Shown in pieces: positions 23,755 to 35,579 of a DNA stretch of 64,000 nucleotides. The translations under genes were made by a program, and so were the position numbers. The notes beneath the pieces were generated by a model. It did not search any database, was not told the origin of the DNA, and saw only the letters and a program-made list of their open reading frames with translations. Numbering within the stretch: position 1 is the first letter of the stretch; every line of letters begins with the position of its first letter. Where the stretch lies: contig JAPTYO010000008.1 of assembly GCA_036873135.1 (NCBI GenBank), positions 41,578,819 to 41,642,818 on the forward strand, written 5' to 3'. The DNA comes from Clarkia xantiana subsp. parviflora. Lineage: Eukaryota; Streptophyta; Magnoliopsida; Myrtales; Onagraceae.

Positions 23755-26700
23755 ATGGGTGACGATTTTGAGTTCCCAACATCTGGTGATGTGAACGCCA
23801 TGGACATGGATCTTCCCGAGGATGATCCCGTTGATCCGTTCATGAAGGTTGGTGAAGAGAAGGAGATTGGCATGCATGGGCTGAAGAAGAAACTCGTCAA
23901 GGAAGGTGAAGGTTGGGACACTCCCGGTTCTGGTGATGATGTCGAAGGTTTGGAGGGTTGATAGTTTTTGTTTGATGGTGAACTTGAATTTCATTTGAAT
24001 GTTGGGCGATTTGAGGAATCATTGTTGATCTTGATCCGCAGTGCACTATACTGGGACTTTGCTTGATGGGACAAAGTTTGATTCTAGCAGGGACCGCGGA
24101 ACCCCCTTCAAGTTCAAGCTTGGCCAAGGTATGTGATTGCACTGAATTCCGATTGAGCTCAACTTATAATTAATATGTTATGCATTTGCAAAAATATTGC
24201 AAGAATGGATAGATTGTTTGATGAAATTTTTTTTCCTTTATTTGTCGAATGGTTTGCAGATTTAAGTAATTAATTATGATAATCTTGTTAGTTATAGGTT
24301 GAGCTTGAATGTTTGATCAATATGCAATGGTTAATATACCAATAACATAGATTAAATGGTTATATTCTTCTATTGTTGGGAATGAATTTGAAATTTCTAT
24401 TGAATGTACATTATTGTCATTATTCCGATTCATGATTGTGGAAGGATCCTGTTCAATGGCAGCATCTACTGCCATGGTAAAAGTTAATAAGTTGGTAAAG
24501 CACTGAATTTAGTTTTGGTGCTGTTACTTTCCTATGTTATCGGTTAAGTCATTATAGTTCAATCTCTCTAAGTCTCTAACGAGAGTTGACGCCTTCATGA
24601 CAAATGCATCAGAATACTTTCCGGTTTGCAAATATGCAGTTCTTCTAAATGAACTCGATGAACTTCTCGATCACAATGATTGAAAGGAGAGGAAAATACG
24701 CACGGGGACACCAAATTTCCATAAAATTGAAACTTGGGACTTTCCATTGTAACATTTCAAACTTCAGACACCAAATTTTAACATTGGTGAAATTTCAGAC
24801 AGTTTATAGATTCTTAACCCTATTTAGTATGTTCATTAATTTACATATGAACTTTTTTAGGTCAATTTATGAGGTTTAGTTGGAGCATGCTTGTATAAAT
24901 GGTCGGACAAATAGCTTTTGGTGTACTTGTATTTGTTAATTAAAACAGTTCATGCTGTTTGATGATGTTGATATGCTGGCTTTTAAATGTTCAGTTCGGT
25001 AGATATTTTTCTTTGCTAATTATGTTGGCATGATTAGGCCTTCCTTGTGCTTCTCCTCGACCATTTTTAAAGATCTGTTCTTATAGGTTAATCTAAACGA
25101 AGATGTATGTTGTTTAAGCAAAAATCTATGACAAATGATAATGACATCAAGTTTGAGCAGCTGGCCAAATGCATGAGAGATTAAGTTAAATGCAATGGTG
25201 GTTCAGCCATAACATAGAGTTGCATACGGGCATAAGAATTTCCATATCCTATTGTCGTCATAGCGGGGAGGGAGATACGCTAATCGGATTGTCTATTAAC
25301 ATACCTGTAGGACAAGTAATCAAGGGATGGGATGAAGGTATCAAGACCATGAAAAAGGGAGAAAATGCAATCTTCACCATTCCTCCTGAGCTGGCTTATG
25401 GAGAGTCCGGATCTCCTCCAACAATTCCTCCTAATGCCACGCTCCAATTTGATGTGGAGCTGCTTTCATGGACTAGTGTCAATGACATATGCAAAGATGG
25501 TGGGATCCTCAAGAAGGTACTTGTTGAGGGAGAGAAGTGGGAGAATCCTCGTGACCTTGATGAGGTGCTTGGTAAGCTTAATTAATACTCAACTGTCGCG
25601 TAGTCAATTAATTCTTTAACGGAATTGTTTGTATATTTATATATGCTGCTTAACAATATTGTATACTTTTCGGCTGCTTCAGTTAAGTACGAAGTACATC
25701 TTGAAGATGGAAGACTTGTCTTAAAATCTGAGGGGACAGAATTCACTGTTAGAGATGGTATGTTTTTTTCCCGTTGAATATTACCTCCGATAAGAATTTC
25801 GAGTATTAGTAATTCTCTCATCTTTTCTTGTATGTCTAGGATATCTCTGCCCGGCTATTTCAAAGGCTGTGAAAACAATGAAAAAGGGAGAGAAGGCTTT
25901 GCTTAATGTAATGCCAGAATGTATGCCTCCTACCATATTTTTTTCCTCTCTCTCTCTCTCTATTTGTGAAATTTAGGTGTTGTAGGTTTCATTTTGACTT
26001 ATATATATATTTCCTTCATCTAGATGCCTTTGGAGAGACCGGGAAACCAGCCTCGGGATATGAGGGTGCTGTCCCTCCCAATGCTACTGTTCAGATAACA
26101 CTTGAACTCATCTCTTGGAAGACTGTTTCTGAGGTTACCAAAGACAAGAAGGTTATAAAAAAAATCTTGAAGGAAGGTGAAGGATATGAGCGGCCAAATG
26201 ATGGGGCAGTCGTGAAAGGTATTACTTGAGTCATTAGCTGTGGTATTTGTACTAGATGTTAACTGGTGCTTATGACGATATTTCATCACTGTCCTCTTCA
26301 GTGAAGCTTATTGGGAGATTGCACGATGGGACCATCTTTACCAAAAAGGATAGTGATGAGGAGGCATTTGAGTTTAAGATTGATGAAGGTAATTTTCCTT
26401 CATCTCATGCTCCCATAAGTTTCTTTTCATAGAACATTGAATTGTATTTGCACTTGGTTAAGCAACCAATGAATTAGTGAAGTGTTGAATGAATCAGAGC
26501 AAGTGATTGAAGGACTTGATAGATCTGTAAAAACCATGAAAAAAGGAGAGCTAGCCTTGGTGACAATTGAGCCACAATACGCATTTGGTGTATCTGAGGA
26601 GCAACAAGATTTGGCTACTGTTCCTGCTAATTCAACTGTCTACTATGAGGTTGAGATGATATCGTTTGTCAAGGTTTGCCTCCACCTTATAACATATGTA

Positions 26701-27668
26701 ATCTTTAGCTGCTTTGATTGGTGTTGATACTCAGGTTTTGATGCAGGAGAGAGAGTCATGGGACATGAATAACCAGGAGAAGATTGAAGTTGCAGGGAAG
26801 AAAAAGGAAGAGGGAAATATGTTGTTCAAGGCAGGCAAATATGAAAGGGCTTCTAAGAGATATGAAAATGTTAGAAAGAATGGACAAGTGAAACGTACCA
26901 AATCCTAGAGAAGAGTTTAAAATGATATAACTAGAAGAAGAATTTACACTTGTTTTTGTGTCAGGCTATGAAATTTATCGAATACGAGTCATCATTCAGC
27001 GAGGAGGAGAAACAAGAAGCTATGTTGCTGAAGATAACTTGCAACCTCAATGATGCAGCTTGTAAGTTGAAACTTAAGGAGTACAAGGAGACAGTGAAAT
27101 TATGCACCAAGGTCGAGTAGTCCATATACATACATACAACAACATAATGTGCCTTGTTTATTTTTCTTTCTTTCTTTCTGATTTGATTGATTCATAGGTT
27201 GCTGAAGCAGTTTGTGTTGCAAACATTAAACAGGTTCTGGAAGCTAACAATAAGAATGTGAAAGCACTGTATAGAAGAGCTCAAGCATACATACATCTTG
27301 TTGATTTGGACTTGGCAGAAGTTGACATTAAAAAGGCCCTGGAGATTGACCCCAACAACAGGTAATGTACACACATATTTGTACTGATAATTATTTCAAA
27401 GCGAAAGTGAACAGAGTATGAATGTGGTGATACTTGTGGAATTAGGGATGTGAAGCTCGAGTATAAGGTGTTGAAGGAGAAGGTGAGGGAGTACAATAAG
27501 AAAGATGCTCAATTCTATGGAAACATATTTGCTAAGATGCACAAACAGGTAAAAGTCGGTTCCGGTTGATGATCATCTTCTAGATTATACAAGATTTACG
27601 TTTCTGACTCAGTGGTTATACTTTTTTACCAGGCCACAAGGCCGATGGTTATTGATAGCAAAGCATAA
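23755..27668 (+). CDS. FKBP62: FKBP62/ROF1-like peptidyl-prolyl isomerase, three FKBP domains plus TPR, thirteen exons
   Basis: A multidomain FKBP co-chaperone of the ROF1/ROF2 type. These are cytosolic-nuclear proteins that bind HSP90 through TPRs and modulate heat-stress responses. Exons: 23755-23947, 24042-24128, 25311-25571, 25683-25757, 25840-25920, 26024-26218, 26302-26388, 26498-26673, 26747-26869, 26965-27111, 27234-27361, 27446-27548, 27633-27668. All are in phase and give 563 residues. FKBP domain 1 (about 57-150) keeps the active-site positions: [26 protein letters not shown]. Domains 2 (about 175-270) and 3 (about 290-385) lack the core Trp (domain 3 reads QVIEGLD) and are probably non-catalytic. 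TPRs span about 400-535 ([40 protein letters not shown]). An acidic N-terminus precedes domain 1. An alternative acceptor at 27198 would add 12 residues. ROF1 versus ROF2 is not resolved. Confidence 0.93.
24697..24821. mobile_element. Half of a Mutator-like foldback inside FKBP intron 2
   Basis: GACACCAAATTT, AACTTCAGACACCAAAT and GAAATTTCAGACAGTTTATA, ending TTCTTAACCC, match the right arm of the element at 13476-13975. The left arm is not visible, so this is a truncated copy. Confidence 0.7.
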
Positions 27669-27804
27669 ATATGTGGTGCAACAAAGAAACAAAGGTTGAT
27701 CTTGCAACTACTGCCATTGAATGACTGAGCATTATTATCAAATGTATGTTATGCAGTAGTTGAGTATACTTTCTATTTCTTGTAGAATTTAGGTTCTTTC
27801 GAAT

Positions 27805-27810
27805 AATAAA
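27805..27810 (+). promoter_or_regulatory. Polyadenylation signal candidate of the FKBP gene
   Basis: AATAAA lies 137 nt downstream of the stop codon in an AT-rich context. Confidence 0.5.
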
Positions 27811-29018
27811 AATAAATATGGAAGGTTTAGCCAGATTTTTGGCATAGCACGTTGATGTTAACAGTAACTTTTGGGCCAGAGAATAACTTACGCTTAATGG
27901 GCTGGCTAAGTCTGGAAGGAAGAAGAATGACAATTTGTGCTAACATGGTGTGTTAAACTTACTTAACGCTAACACTCAGGAATAAACTTATAGTGTTATG
28001 TTTTGCAAACACGAATACGACACAAATTGTTTACGTGCGTATTCGTGTCATGCTATCGTCTGTGTTAAGTTAACAAAAATAAAAATAATATATTTCATAT
28101 AATTAAAAAAAGAATTACTGTCTAAGCTAAGTGTTATAAATTTGAGGGTTTGACAGACTCTAAAAATAAAACCACAATTAGAGTCTACTAAATAAGATTT
28201 GTTAAAAAATTAGACTTAATAACACAACGTTATTGTGTTATCGACACAAAAGTTATATCATGCTAATCGTATTCGTACTATCGTTTTATCATATAAACAC
28301 GATTTTTTTTCGTGTATGTTCGTATCGTATGAAAAATTTACAGCCCTACTACTACTAGTATAGTAGGGACCGAAGACATGTATTGTGCAGGTAAGAAGTG
28401 AATAAATATTGGGAATACAAGTTGATAGAATATACATTTATTTACGAAGAAATGGAGGTGATTCCAATTTTACATGTAAGAAGACCAGAGTTTATATATG
28501 AGTTGAGATACATCCGAAGATGGGATATAGAAGTATGCAAGAGAAGAGATGAATCTGTCTCCTGCATCGCAAATAAACAAATTAGGTAGGTAGGTTCTAA
28601 CACGTTTAACTTAAACATAAACAACACGTTAATAATCAACAGAAAGTATACATACTTTTTTTTCTTAATCTCTATCTTATTAGCAACACAGATAATACCT
28701 AGCTAATGTAATAGTAATACTACTACGAAGAAGAGACCGACTTCCATGGAATAATAATCACGCTACCTGAATATGAGAGAGGAAGCATATCTTATTTGCA
28801 TATCAAATTGATGGAGGGAGGAAGAGAGGAGCCGAGCCACACATATAGTTACTGAAGCAAGAAGGAAGCCATATATATATATATATATAGTTACTGAAGC
28901 AACAAGGAAGCCATATATATATATATAATAAACCAAAAGTTGAGAAAATCCAATAGAGAAAATATATAGAAGATTAAAAAATGCCAGTCCTAATTATATA
29001 TATATATATAAAATAAGG
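27811..29018. other. AT-rich intergenic region with a 42-bp duplication
   Basis: No gene is seen. A 42-bp unit starting ATAGTTACTGAAGCAA is repeated at 28845 and 28887, each followed by an AT run. ACACGAATACGACAC-like motifs near 28005-28350 resemble those upstream of the FKBP gene. Confidence 0.55.
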
Positions 29019-29675
29019 GAAAAGAACCTATTTGGTATCTCAGGTTTACCATAAGTGTCAGTTTGTTAATATTTGGTGTCCCAGGATTCAATTTTGTTGC
29101 GATTTGGTGTCTCCGTCAAATTCTGTGGTTAAATTTAACAGAATTCGGTCATGTGACCAGCACATGACCAAATAAAATTGAAAATGCCTAAATTACCCCC
29201 ATTAAACCAGGTTTCTATACCCGCCCTCATCAGCTGCTCTACCGCCGGAATCTGCCGGAACCCTAAATCCTACATCGGTATGGGTCGGAATTGGTCGAAA
29301 TCGGTCAAAATCGGTCAGAATCGGCTGGAAACTAGAAAACCACATCTCAACCTACACAGATGTCGCCGAAGTGGAAGAAGGGTGGTCCAGTGCGGTGGGT
29401 GGCCGGAATTGGAGGTGGGTGGTCGGAATAGGAGGTGGGTGGCCGGAATCGGAGATGGATGGCCGGAATCGGAGGTGGGTGGCATGGGTGGCTTTGCAAA
29501 AAATAAAAGTATAAGGGGCAAAATCGTCTTTTCAACTAACTCTGTTAAATTTAGCCCTGAAAATGGACGAAAAACCAAATCACAACAAAGTTGAAACCTA
29601 GGACACCAAATATTAACATATTCTTTTTTACACTAAACTGACACATGGGGTAATCCTGAGACACCAAATAGGTAT
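29019..29675. mobile_element. Foldback element with GGTGGCCGGAAT core, related to the Mutator-like family
   Basis: The arms ACCTATTTGGTATCTCAGG (from 29026) and the inverse ...TGAGACACCAAATAGGT (to 29673) pair and continue through TGACACTTAT / ACACATGGGG and AATTTAACAG / CTGTTAAATTT. The centre holds repeats of GGTGGGTGGCCGGAAT (29390-29485). The design is the same as the copies at 13476 and 59016, but the termini differ, so this is a sister family. Exact ends are uncertain. Confidence 0.7.
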
Positions 29676-29722
29676 TGATAGTAGATTATTAAAATTTAGA
29701 AAAAACATGACAGTGTGAAACA

Positions 29723-30330
29723 TGATGGGTATACGTCCGATGCAGGTTCGTTTTATGCTATTCGAACTTCGCTTACACGTCAAACCCACCAACGGTTCTA
29801 AAATAATTACTCATGAGTCAAAACGGCCCCGGATACGCATACGCGTATCCCGAATGAAAGACTCGTCCGGATTGTGAGACAATCCGTACCTCCGGATTTC
29901 ACCCACAAATACGCGCAAACTCCTATATATGCGTATACAACACGTGTCGGGCTCCACGACATCAACTCACGCTCGACCACGTCCGGTTCACATTTTACAA
30001 TTAAATCGGCGTTGGACCGTTCAAAACTCGGTATGATTCCAAGATTCCCTATAAATAGGAGCCTTGATCATTCATTTCACAATTAAGTTGACGCGGAAGC
30101 TCTGACCTCTCTCTAGCTTTCTCTCTCTACAATTCTAATTTAAGCTTTGAAGAGGGTTCATTGCACTTCACCCCTCGCCCCTCTGCGTGGTGTGAGATAT
30201 TACCCCTCGTGGAGGTATTCAGAGACGTACATGCCTAAACACGTGCGAAGACCAAACATATCTGACGACCCGAGACACATACCTGTATCCATACAAGGAC
30301 CCGACTCTCCATCTAGTCAGGGATCCAACA
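29723..30330 (+). repeat. T1 5' LTR
   Basis: Begins TGATGGGTATACGTCCG and ends GGGATCCAACA. A TATA box CCCTATAAATAGGAG lies at about 30047-30062, followed by a CT-rich stretch. Confidence 0.85.
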
Positions 30331-30384
30331 TTTTTGCGCCGTCTGTGAGATACGAACATAACAAGTCATACACTACCGACAGCA

Positions 30385-31880
30385 ATGACGAGCAACCCTA
30401 CGCCTCCGGATAACCCGGAAATGGCAAGAGAATAAGGTCTAAGACGATCAAAAAGGAAGGCTACTGTGGAAGCATCTAAGCAAGCACCATCAAAAAGGAG
30501 TCAGACAGGCCCTTCCTACATCCCCGAGGCCGTATCCACAGCCTCATCCGTGCCGTCTCTAAACGCACAATATGAGCATACCGCCCATACCAACGAACCA
30601 CCACCAGGGTTAGAATGCAGAGCACACACAGAAGAAGAACAGCCTCATGGCAGAGGCACTCAAGGTGCTCAGAGCGCTCCCACCATAACGCCTGCAATGA
30701 TGGCAGCGATTGAAGAACTTCTGGCCTTTAGAGAAAACCTAAGGAACCAAGGCTATGCGCCTCCACCACCACCGCCCCCACCACCTCCGCCACCACCTGC
30801 TCAAGCATACCCTGCACCGGGGACAATGTCTCACGACACTCCCATAAGAGAAGCTCCAATGCCACAGGGAAGATAACCTCCAGCTGCCAACCCACATTAC
30901 TATAATGCAGGACCGCAGGGTTCCCGCTCCAGCACAACCTACTATAAGAGGACACACCCAGCCGAATCATGAAAACAACCAAGTTTCAGAAACGAGCAAC
31001 CAGGCAGGGAGGATTCTCATTACCAACAAAGCTGGGGGTATGACAACAGCAGAAACCTAAATTGCATTAGGGGGATGCCAGAGAGGAACCACAACGTCCC
31101 CATCACGGGACTAACCGCCAAGACCTTGGAGGCTCTCATAGAGCAAAAGCTGAAGCAGTCAAAAGTCAGACCAATGCATGTCTTAAATGATAGCGCAAGT
31201 CACCCATTTACCAAGGAGATGTTGTATGACCAGGTTCCGGGAATCCTAAACAACATAAGAATTGAGAAATACGCTGGAAAGGGTGATCCTATTGAGCACG
31301 TGCAACAGCATGAGGCTTCACTTCTGGGGAGAACAACAAACCCAAACCATGTGGCGGATACATTCCCGCAAACCTTTACAGGTTCAGCTACACACTGGTT
31401 TTTCTCCCTTCCTAAGGAAAGTGTTGGCTCCTGGCCATAATTAAAAGGAAAGTTCATCCAGAGGTACATGGGTGAACGCAAGCTTCTCAAGGACTTAAGC
31501 GCGCTAGACGACGTGAAGCAACAGTATGATGAATCTCTAGCGGATTACTACATCCGCTTTAATCAGAACATTGCAGACATCTAGACAAACCTGTCTGAGT
31601 ACGAGATAATCAAGGCATTCATAAGAAATCTGGGTCGCCTAGGATTCTCCTTGGGAGAAAAAAATGTCAAAACGACCGGCAGAAACTCTGGAGGAGTTAG
31701 CCTCGCGCGTCAAAGAGTTCGTGGACCCTGAAAGGTTCAGAGCAAGCTAAGGCAAAACTGAATGCGGAGCGCAACAAAGACAACAACAAGACGGGCCAAG
31801 ACAAGCATCCCCAAGAAAATCAACAGCAAAGGCAGTGGCAACCACAGCACAAACGACCCACCCAAGAAGGCTTCCAGAAA
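30385..31880 (+). pseudogene. T1 gag pseudogene
   Basis: Starting at ATG 30385, a Gag-like reading continues with several in-frame stops: at 30433 or so, near 30874, near 30970, after SVGSWP near 31438, and near 31583. A Pro run of about 13 residues lies near 30765-30798. The retrotransposon Gag core is visible as YAGKGDPIEHVQQHEASLL and FTGSATHWFFSLP (31270-31440). The end is truncated. Confidence 0.8.
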
Positions 31881-31909
31881 CCGATAGATATATGATTGAG
31901 TTGTATGAA

Positions 31910-32490
31910 TGTTAGTCCTTAAGTATTAGTGTGTCTTGGAGGATACTCCAAGGTCTCCTATATAAGGAATCCACCCCTCTTGTATTACCCAACTTTGAGC
32001 AATACAGTGTTTCTAATAAGACTTGCATTGCTTACTTCATTATCTCCACATTCATATCATTCACTCACATGGTATCAGAGCTCCAGGCTTTCCTAGGGCT
32101 AGATTCATAATCTCTGAAGCGATTCCTCATAGATTTCAATAAAAATTTCATTAGATCTATATACTTCAGTGATTTCGAGCTATATTCTTCATTACCAAAG
32201 CTTAATTTCTGCATTATTCAGCTTCCGCTGTGCAGTATTTCAGTCAGATCATCATACACCTCCTGCTTCCATTCAGACAGCTCCTTCTTCCAGATCGACA
32301 CCTCCTACTTCAGCTGTCATCCAATCAGCAACCAATTCAAACAATCAATTCAAATCAGATCAACATCAAATCAGAAATCAATAATCAGAGAAGCGCCGTT
32401 CTTCTTCTCCTTCAATCGGCGTCTCGCTGATCTGTGCCTTTTCTTCCACCGGCATCATAGAAGCGTCGTTCGAAGTTCACGTTAATCTTT
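31910..32490 (+). mobile_element. Ty1/copia LTR fragment with primer binding site and leader
   Basis: A short LTR, about 31910-32069 (TGTTAGTCCTTAAG ... CATTCACTCA), has a TATA-like CTATATAAGG at about 31957. It is followed by TGGTATCAGAGC at 32070-32081, the standard plant site complementary to initiator methionine tRNA. The following 400 bp are untranslated leader. No copia ORF and no second LTR are present, so this is a fragment or a TRIM-like element. Confidence 0.75.
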
Positions 32491-32504
32491 ATTTGTGTCC
32501 AACC

Positions 32505-34810
32505 TTACCCCAGAGTCACTGGCAAGGTGATCATTCCTAAGGGATAGCTTGTCGCTCCTGAAAAGCCAACAAGAGGATAGTCCACTGGTCGTAAATCCAT
32601 CTTTGTTTTTCCAATTTCCTTTAGCACTTGCATCTGTAGTAAGTCAGCTGAGCTACCTTCATCAACTAGTATCATCTTTACATCGTAGTTATCGATGTCT
32701 AGAGTAACTACCAGGGCATCGTCATGTGGAAAGACAATGTGACTCTTATCTTTTTCAGAGAACTCGATCACCATCTCTTCTTCTTCTCTTGGTTTTTTCC
32801 TCCATTTCGGCGTAAAGTCGATTTTGGTGGAATACACCTCTCTTGCGTTTCCTGTTGAACCACCTGCTCCTTCTCCTCCATGGATCATGTTTATTGTTCC
32901 TCTCTTGTTAGGAGAAGCATTTTATTCAACCTTCTCTTTCCCTTTCTCCTTGGCCGTAAATCTTGCGGGTGCAGTATTGCCATCGTGATCGACGAATTGC
33001 TTCAGCTCTCCTCTTTGTATCGCATTGTTAATGCTTAACTTCAAACTAAAGAAATTGTTTGTGTCGTGGTCGTGTGCTTCATGATTGTCACACCATTTAT
33101 CCTTCTCGTTCCCAACCAGTGAGTTTCTCTACCTTGCTGGAGGTGTCCAGATCTTTGAATTTCTCATCTCCTTCAGAACGACAGCTGGTGGTGCATTTAG
33201 TGGCACAAACTTGATGACATTAACATCTCTTGCCCTTTGGAAGTCTCCTTGTTGATTTCTCCCCTGGGGAGGACGCCAATCATTCTGTCTGATGGGTTTA
33301 GACACTTGAGGTGGCTTACCTTTGTTTGGTTTCACATTCTCTTCCTTTGAGGCTTGTATCTTCGCCTTTTTGTTCTTTCTATGCCTTTCCAAGTCTATGT
33401 GGGTTTTCACCCTTGCAGCCAGCTCTTCCAAGTTGCTTGCAGGATTTTTAGCCATCTACTCCGCTAAAGTCGAGCCATAACTCCCTAGATTCCTTATAAA
33501 AGCTCTCACAATCTCGCCTTCAGTCATATCCCCTTGTATGTCCGCCAAATTTTGATTGAATCTGGTGTAATAGCTTGCCAATGATTCATCGTTCTCCTGA
33601 TTGACATCATCGATCGAATTTGTCCCCTTTAGCAATATTTGTTCTCCCAAGTATCTCTGGAGGAACTTTGATTTTAGGTTTGGCCACGAGTGGACACTTT
33701 TGTTAGGCAGAACAAAGAACAAATGGGATGCCATTCCTGACAGTGTTTTTGGGAACAAAAGTGTGGTGTGTCGGTCATCGCTTGTCCTTCCCAGGAGAGA
33801 TGCCTCATGCTGCTGTATGTGTTCAAGGGGATCACCCTTTCCATTGTATTTTTTTTTTATCTTTATCAGGTTCAACGAATCCGGGACTTTGTTGAGTATT
33901 ATCTCCCTTGTGAAAGGGTGAGTGGCGTTGTCGCCCAGGGTGTGTATCACCTTCGTCTTGGATTCATTCATTTTTCTTGTTATCATTGCCTCAACTTCTT
34001 CCTTAGTTAGGATCATTGGTGATATGCTATGATTCCTTTGAGGCATGTTATAACTGACAACAGGGCTTGGAGAGATTCCATGTCCTTGGTAGTACGGACT
34101 ATAGGTGTGTGCAGGGTACCCTTGCTGTGGTGGTTGTTGGAATTCTTGTCTCCACTGCGGGTGTGGCTGCGGGTGTTCTCTCAAAGGGGTATATGCCCAT
34201 GCACCTCGCGGTGCTTGGTTATGTTGTTGCCTTGGAGGGGCGAATTGATGCCTTCCCATTGGAGGTGGCGCTTGTTCATTCCTTCTTTGATTTTCCTGCT
34301 GCCCCATCGGAGCACGTGGGTATTGCTCCACTTGTGGCATCTACCTCTCCTGCCTGTTCCTTACAGCCTCCCTGTATGCCAATAGATCATCAAGTGCTGA
34401 CATGAATTCTGGATTCACTGTCTGTGCTCCTTGTGAATATATTGGTCTGGAATTAGCTGTGTGAGAACGCTAATTGTGCCGACATGTCTTGGGATGGCAT
34501 TCCATACGGGTATTCTTGTGAATGCATTCCGTAATGGTATCCCTGAGGAGGTGCAGTGTATTAGAATGCTTGGGGTGGCACTTCCTGTTGCGTTCCTTGT
34601 CTTTGTGGCCGTCAGCCTTCCATTGGTGTTGACGTTGTGGAGGACTGAGCCCCAGTTGGGCGTGACGGTTCTCCATGGTTTCCCCGCAGTGCTTGTGGCC
34701 TTGGTTGTCTGGCCGGTGGCATCGGCGTTCTTTCTTAGTTGCTCTGTGGTGGAATGTCCCCAGGAGGGGGGTTCCTCCATTGATTGCTGACTGTTTTCCA
34801 TTGATCTCAT
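32505..34810 (-). pseudogene. T2 gag-protease pseudogene
   Basis: Gag pieces lie in shifted frames: an N-terminal part from about 34810, the core at 33456-34340 (YNGKGDPLEHIQQHEASLLG, ASHLFFVLPNKSVHSWP, DESLASYYTRFNQNLADIQ), then 33129-33455, a zinc-knuckle-like part, and protease at 32505-32888. The protease signature reads LVDEGSSADLL, with Glu where the family has Gly (DGGS type). Frameshifts and stops make it non-functional. Confidence 0.83.
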
Positions 34811-34850
34811 GAAAGCCAGGCTTGTTTGTTAAAAACTCACAGGCGCCAAG

Positions 34851-35579
34851 TGTTAAGTCCTGCATATCGGGTCGACGGGTCGTCAATCCGAATGGCCAAC
34901 TTGTGAGTAGATTTCTTTCCTTTGCGATCCGACGGTCCCTTTTTGCAATCCGTTTCCTCGCACCTTCTTCGCGATCCGTCTTCTCGCAGACCTGCACGAG
35001 GGATAAGCTGGGGGTGGTACCGGCGAACCCTCTCTGATGCTTAAATTAGAACAATGTATAGAGAGAAAGTAGATTGAAGGGAAAGCTCAAATCATGCAAG
35101 TGCTATCGACTTAGTAAATGAATAGGGGTGGAGTTCTTTATATAGGCTCAAAAGAGATTAAGGTGGTTAATGACACCGTTAACTCCTAAATGAGCTCAGT
35201 TAACAATTAATGAAAGGATTAAGCCATTAGCAAGCATGGAAGGGTTCGTGATATTTTCTAAGTGTCGGACGTACAAAGTGAGGTCGGATCGTCACGAGGG
35301 ACGGTTTGGATGATAGTCGGACACCGTGCACACCCTTTGGGCGGGAATATCGCGTGTCGGAGGAACGTCGGGACCTCCGGGGTCGGTCAGGAGGTCCGAC
35401 CCCAGAGGTTTGAGATCGGACCCAGCAAAGTATCCGGGCAGGCGTTTTTTTTCCTTATCCAGACCATTTTGGCGCGGGTGACGTGTTCGGGTCAAAGTTT
35501 CAATTTACAATCATTCATGGGGTGATTAAAATAATACAGTCCGAATGAAAACGGGTCTAATTTGAGCGTATATCCATCA
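34851..35579 (-). repeat. T2 5' LTR
   Basis: On the minus strand it starts TGATGGATATACGCTC (35579) and ends ...GACTTAACA (34851). A TATA box reads CCTATATAAAG (about 35138-35148). It shares blocks with 61219-61978. Confidence 0.85.

Larger units (their letters stand above)
29723..31890 (+). mobile_element. T1: truncated Ty3/gypsy Tat-like element (5' LTR and gag)
   Basis: LTR 29723-30330 is followed by a leader with TTTTTGCGCCGTCTGTGAG (primer-site-like) and a decayed gag. It is cut off at about 31890, where a copia LTR begins. The LTR is the same family as the T3 3' LTR at 37184-37764, in opposite orientation. Confidence 0.82.
32491..35579 (-). mobile_element. T2: truncated Ty3/gypsy Tat-like element (5' LTR, gag, protease)
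   Basis: In minus-strand order: 5' LTR 34851-35579, primer-site-like TTGGCGCCTGTGAG just inside it, gag, zinc knuckle and protease. It is truncated at about 32491-32505 by the copia fragment. The LTR is related to that of T5. Confidence 0.82.
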
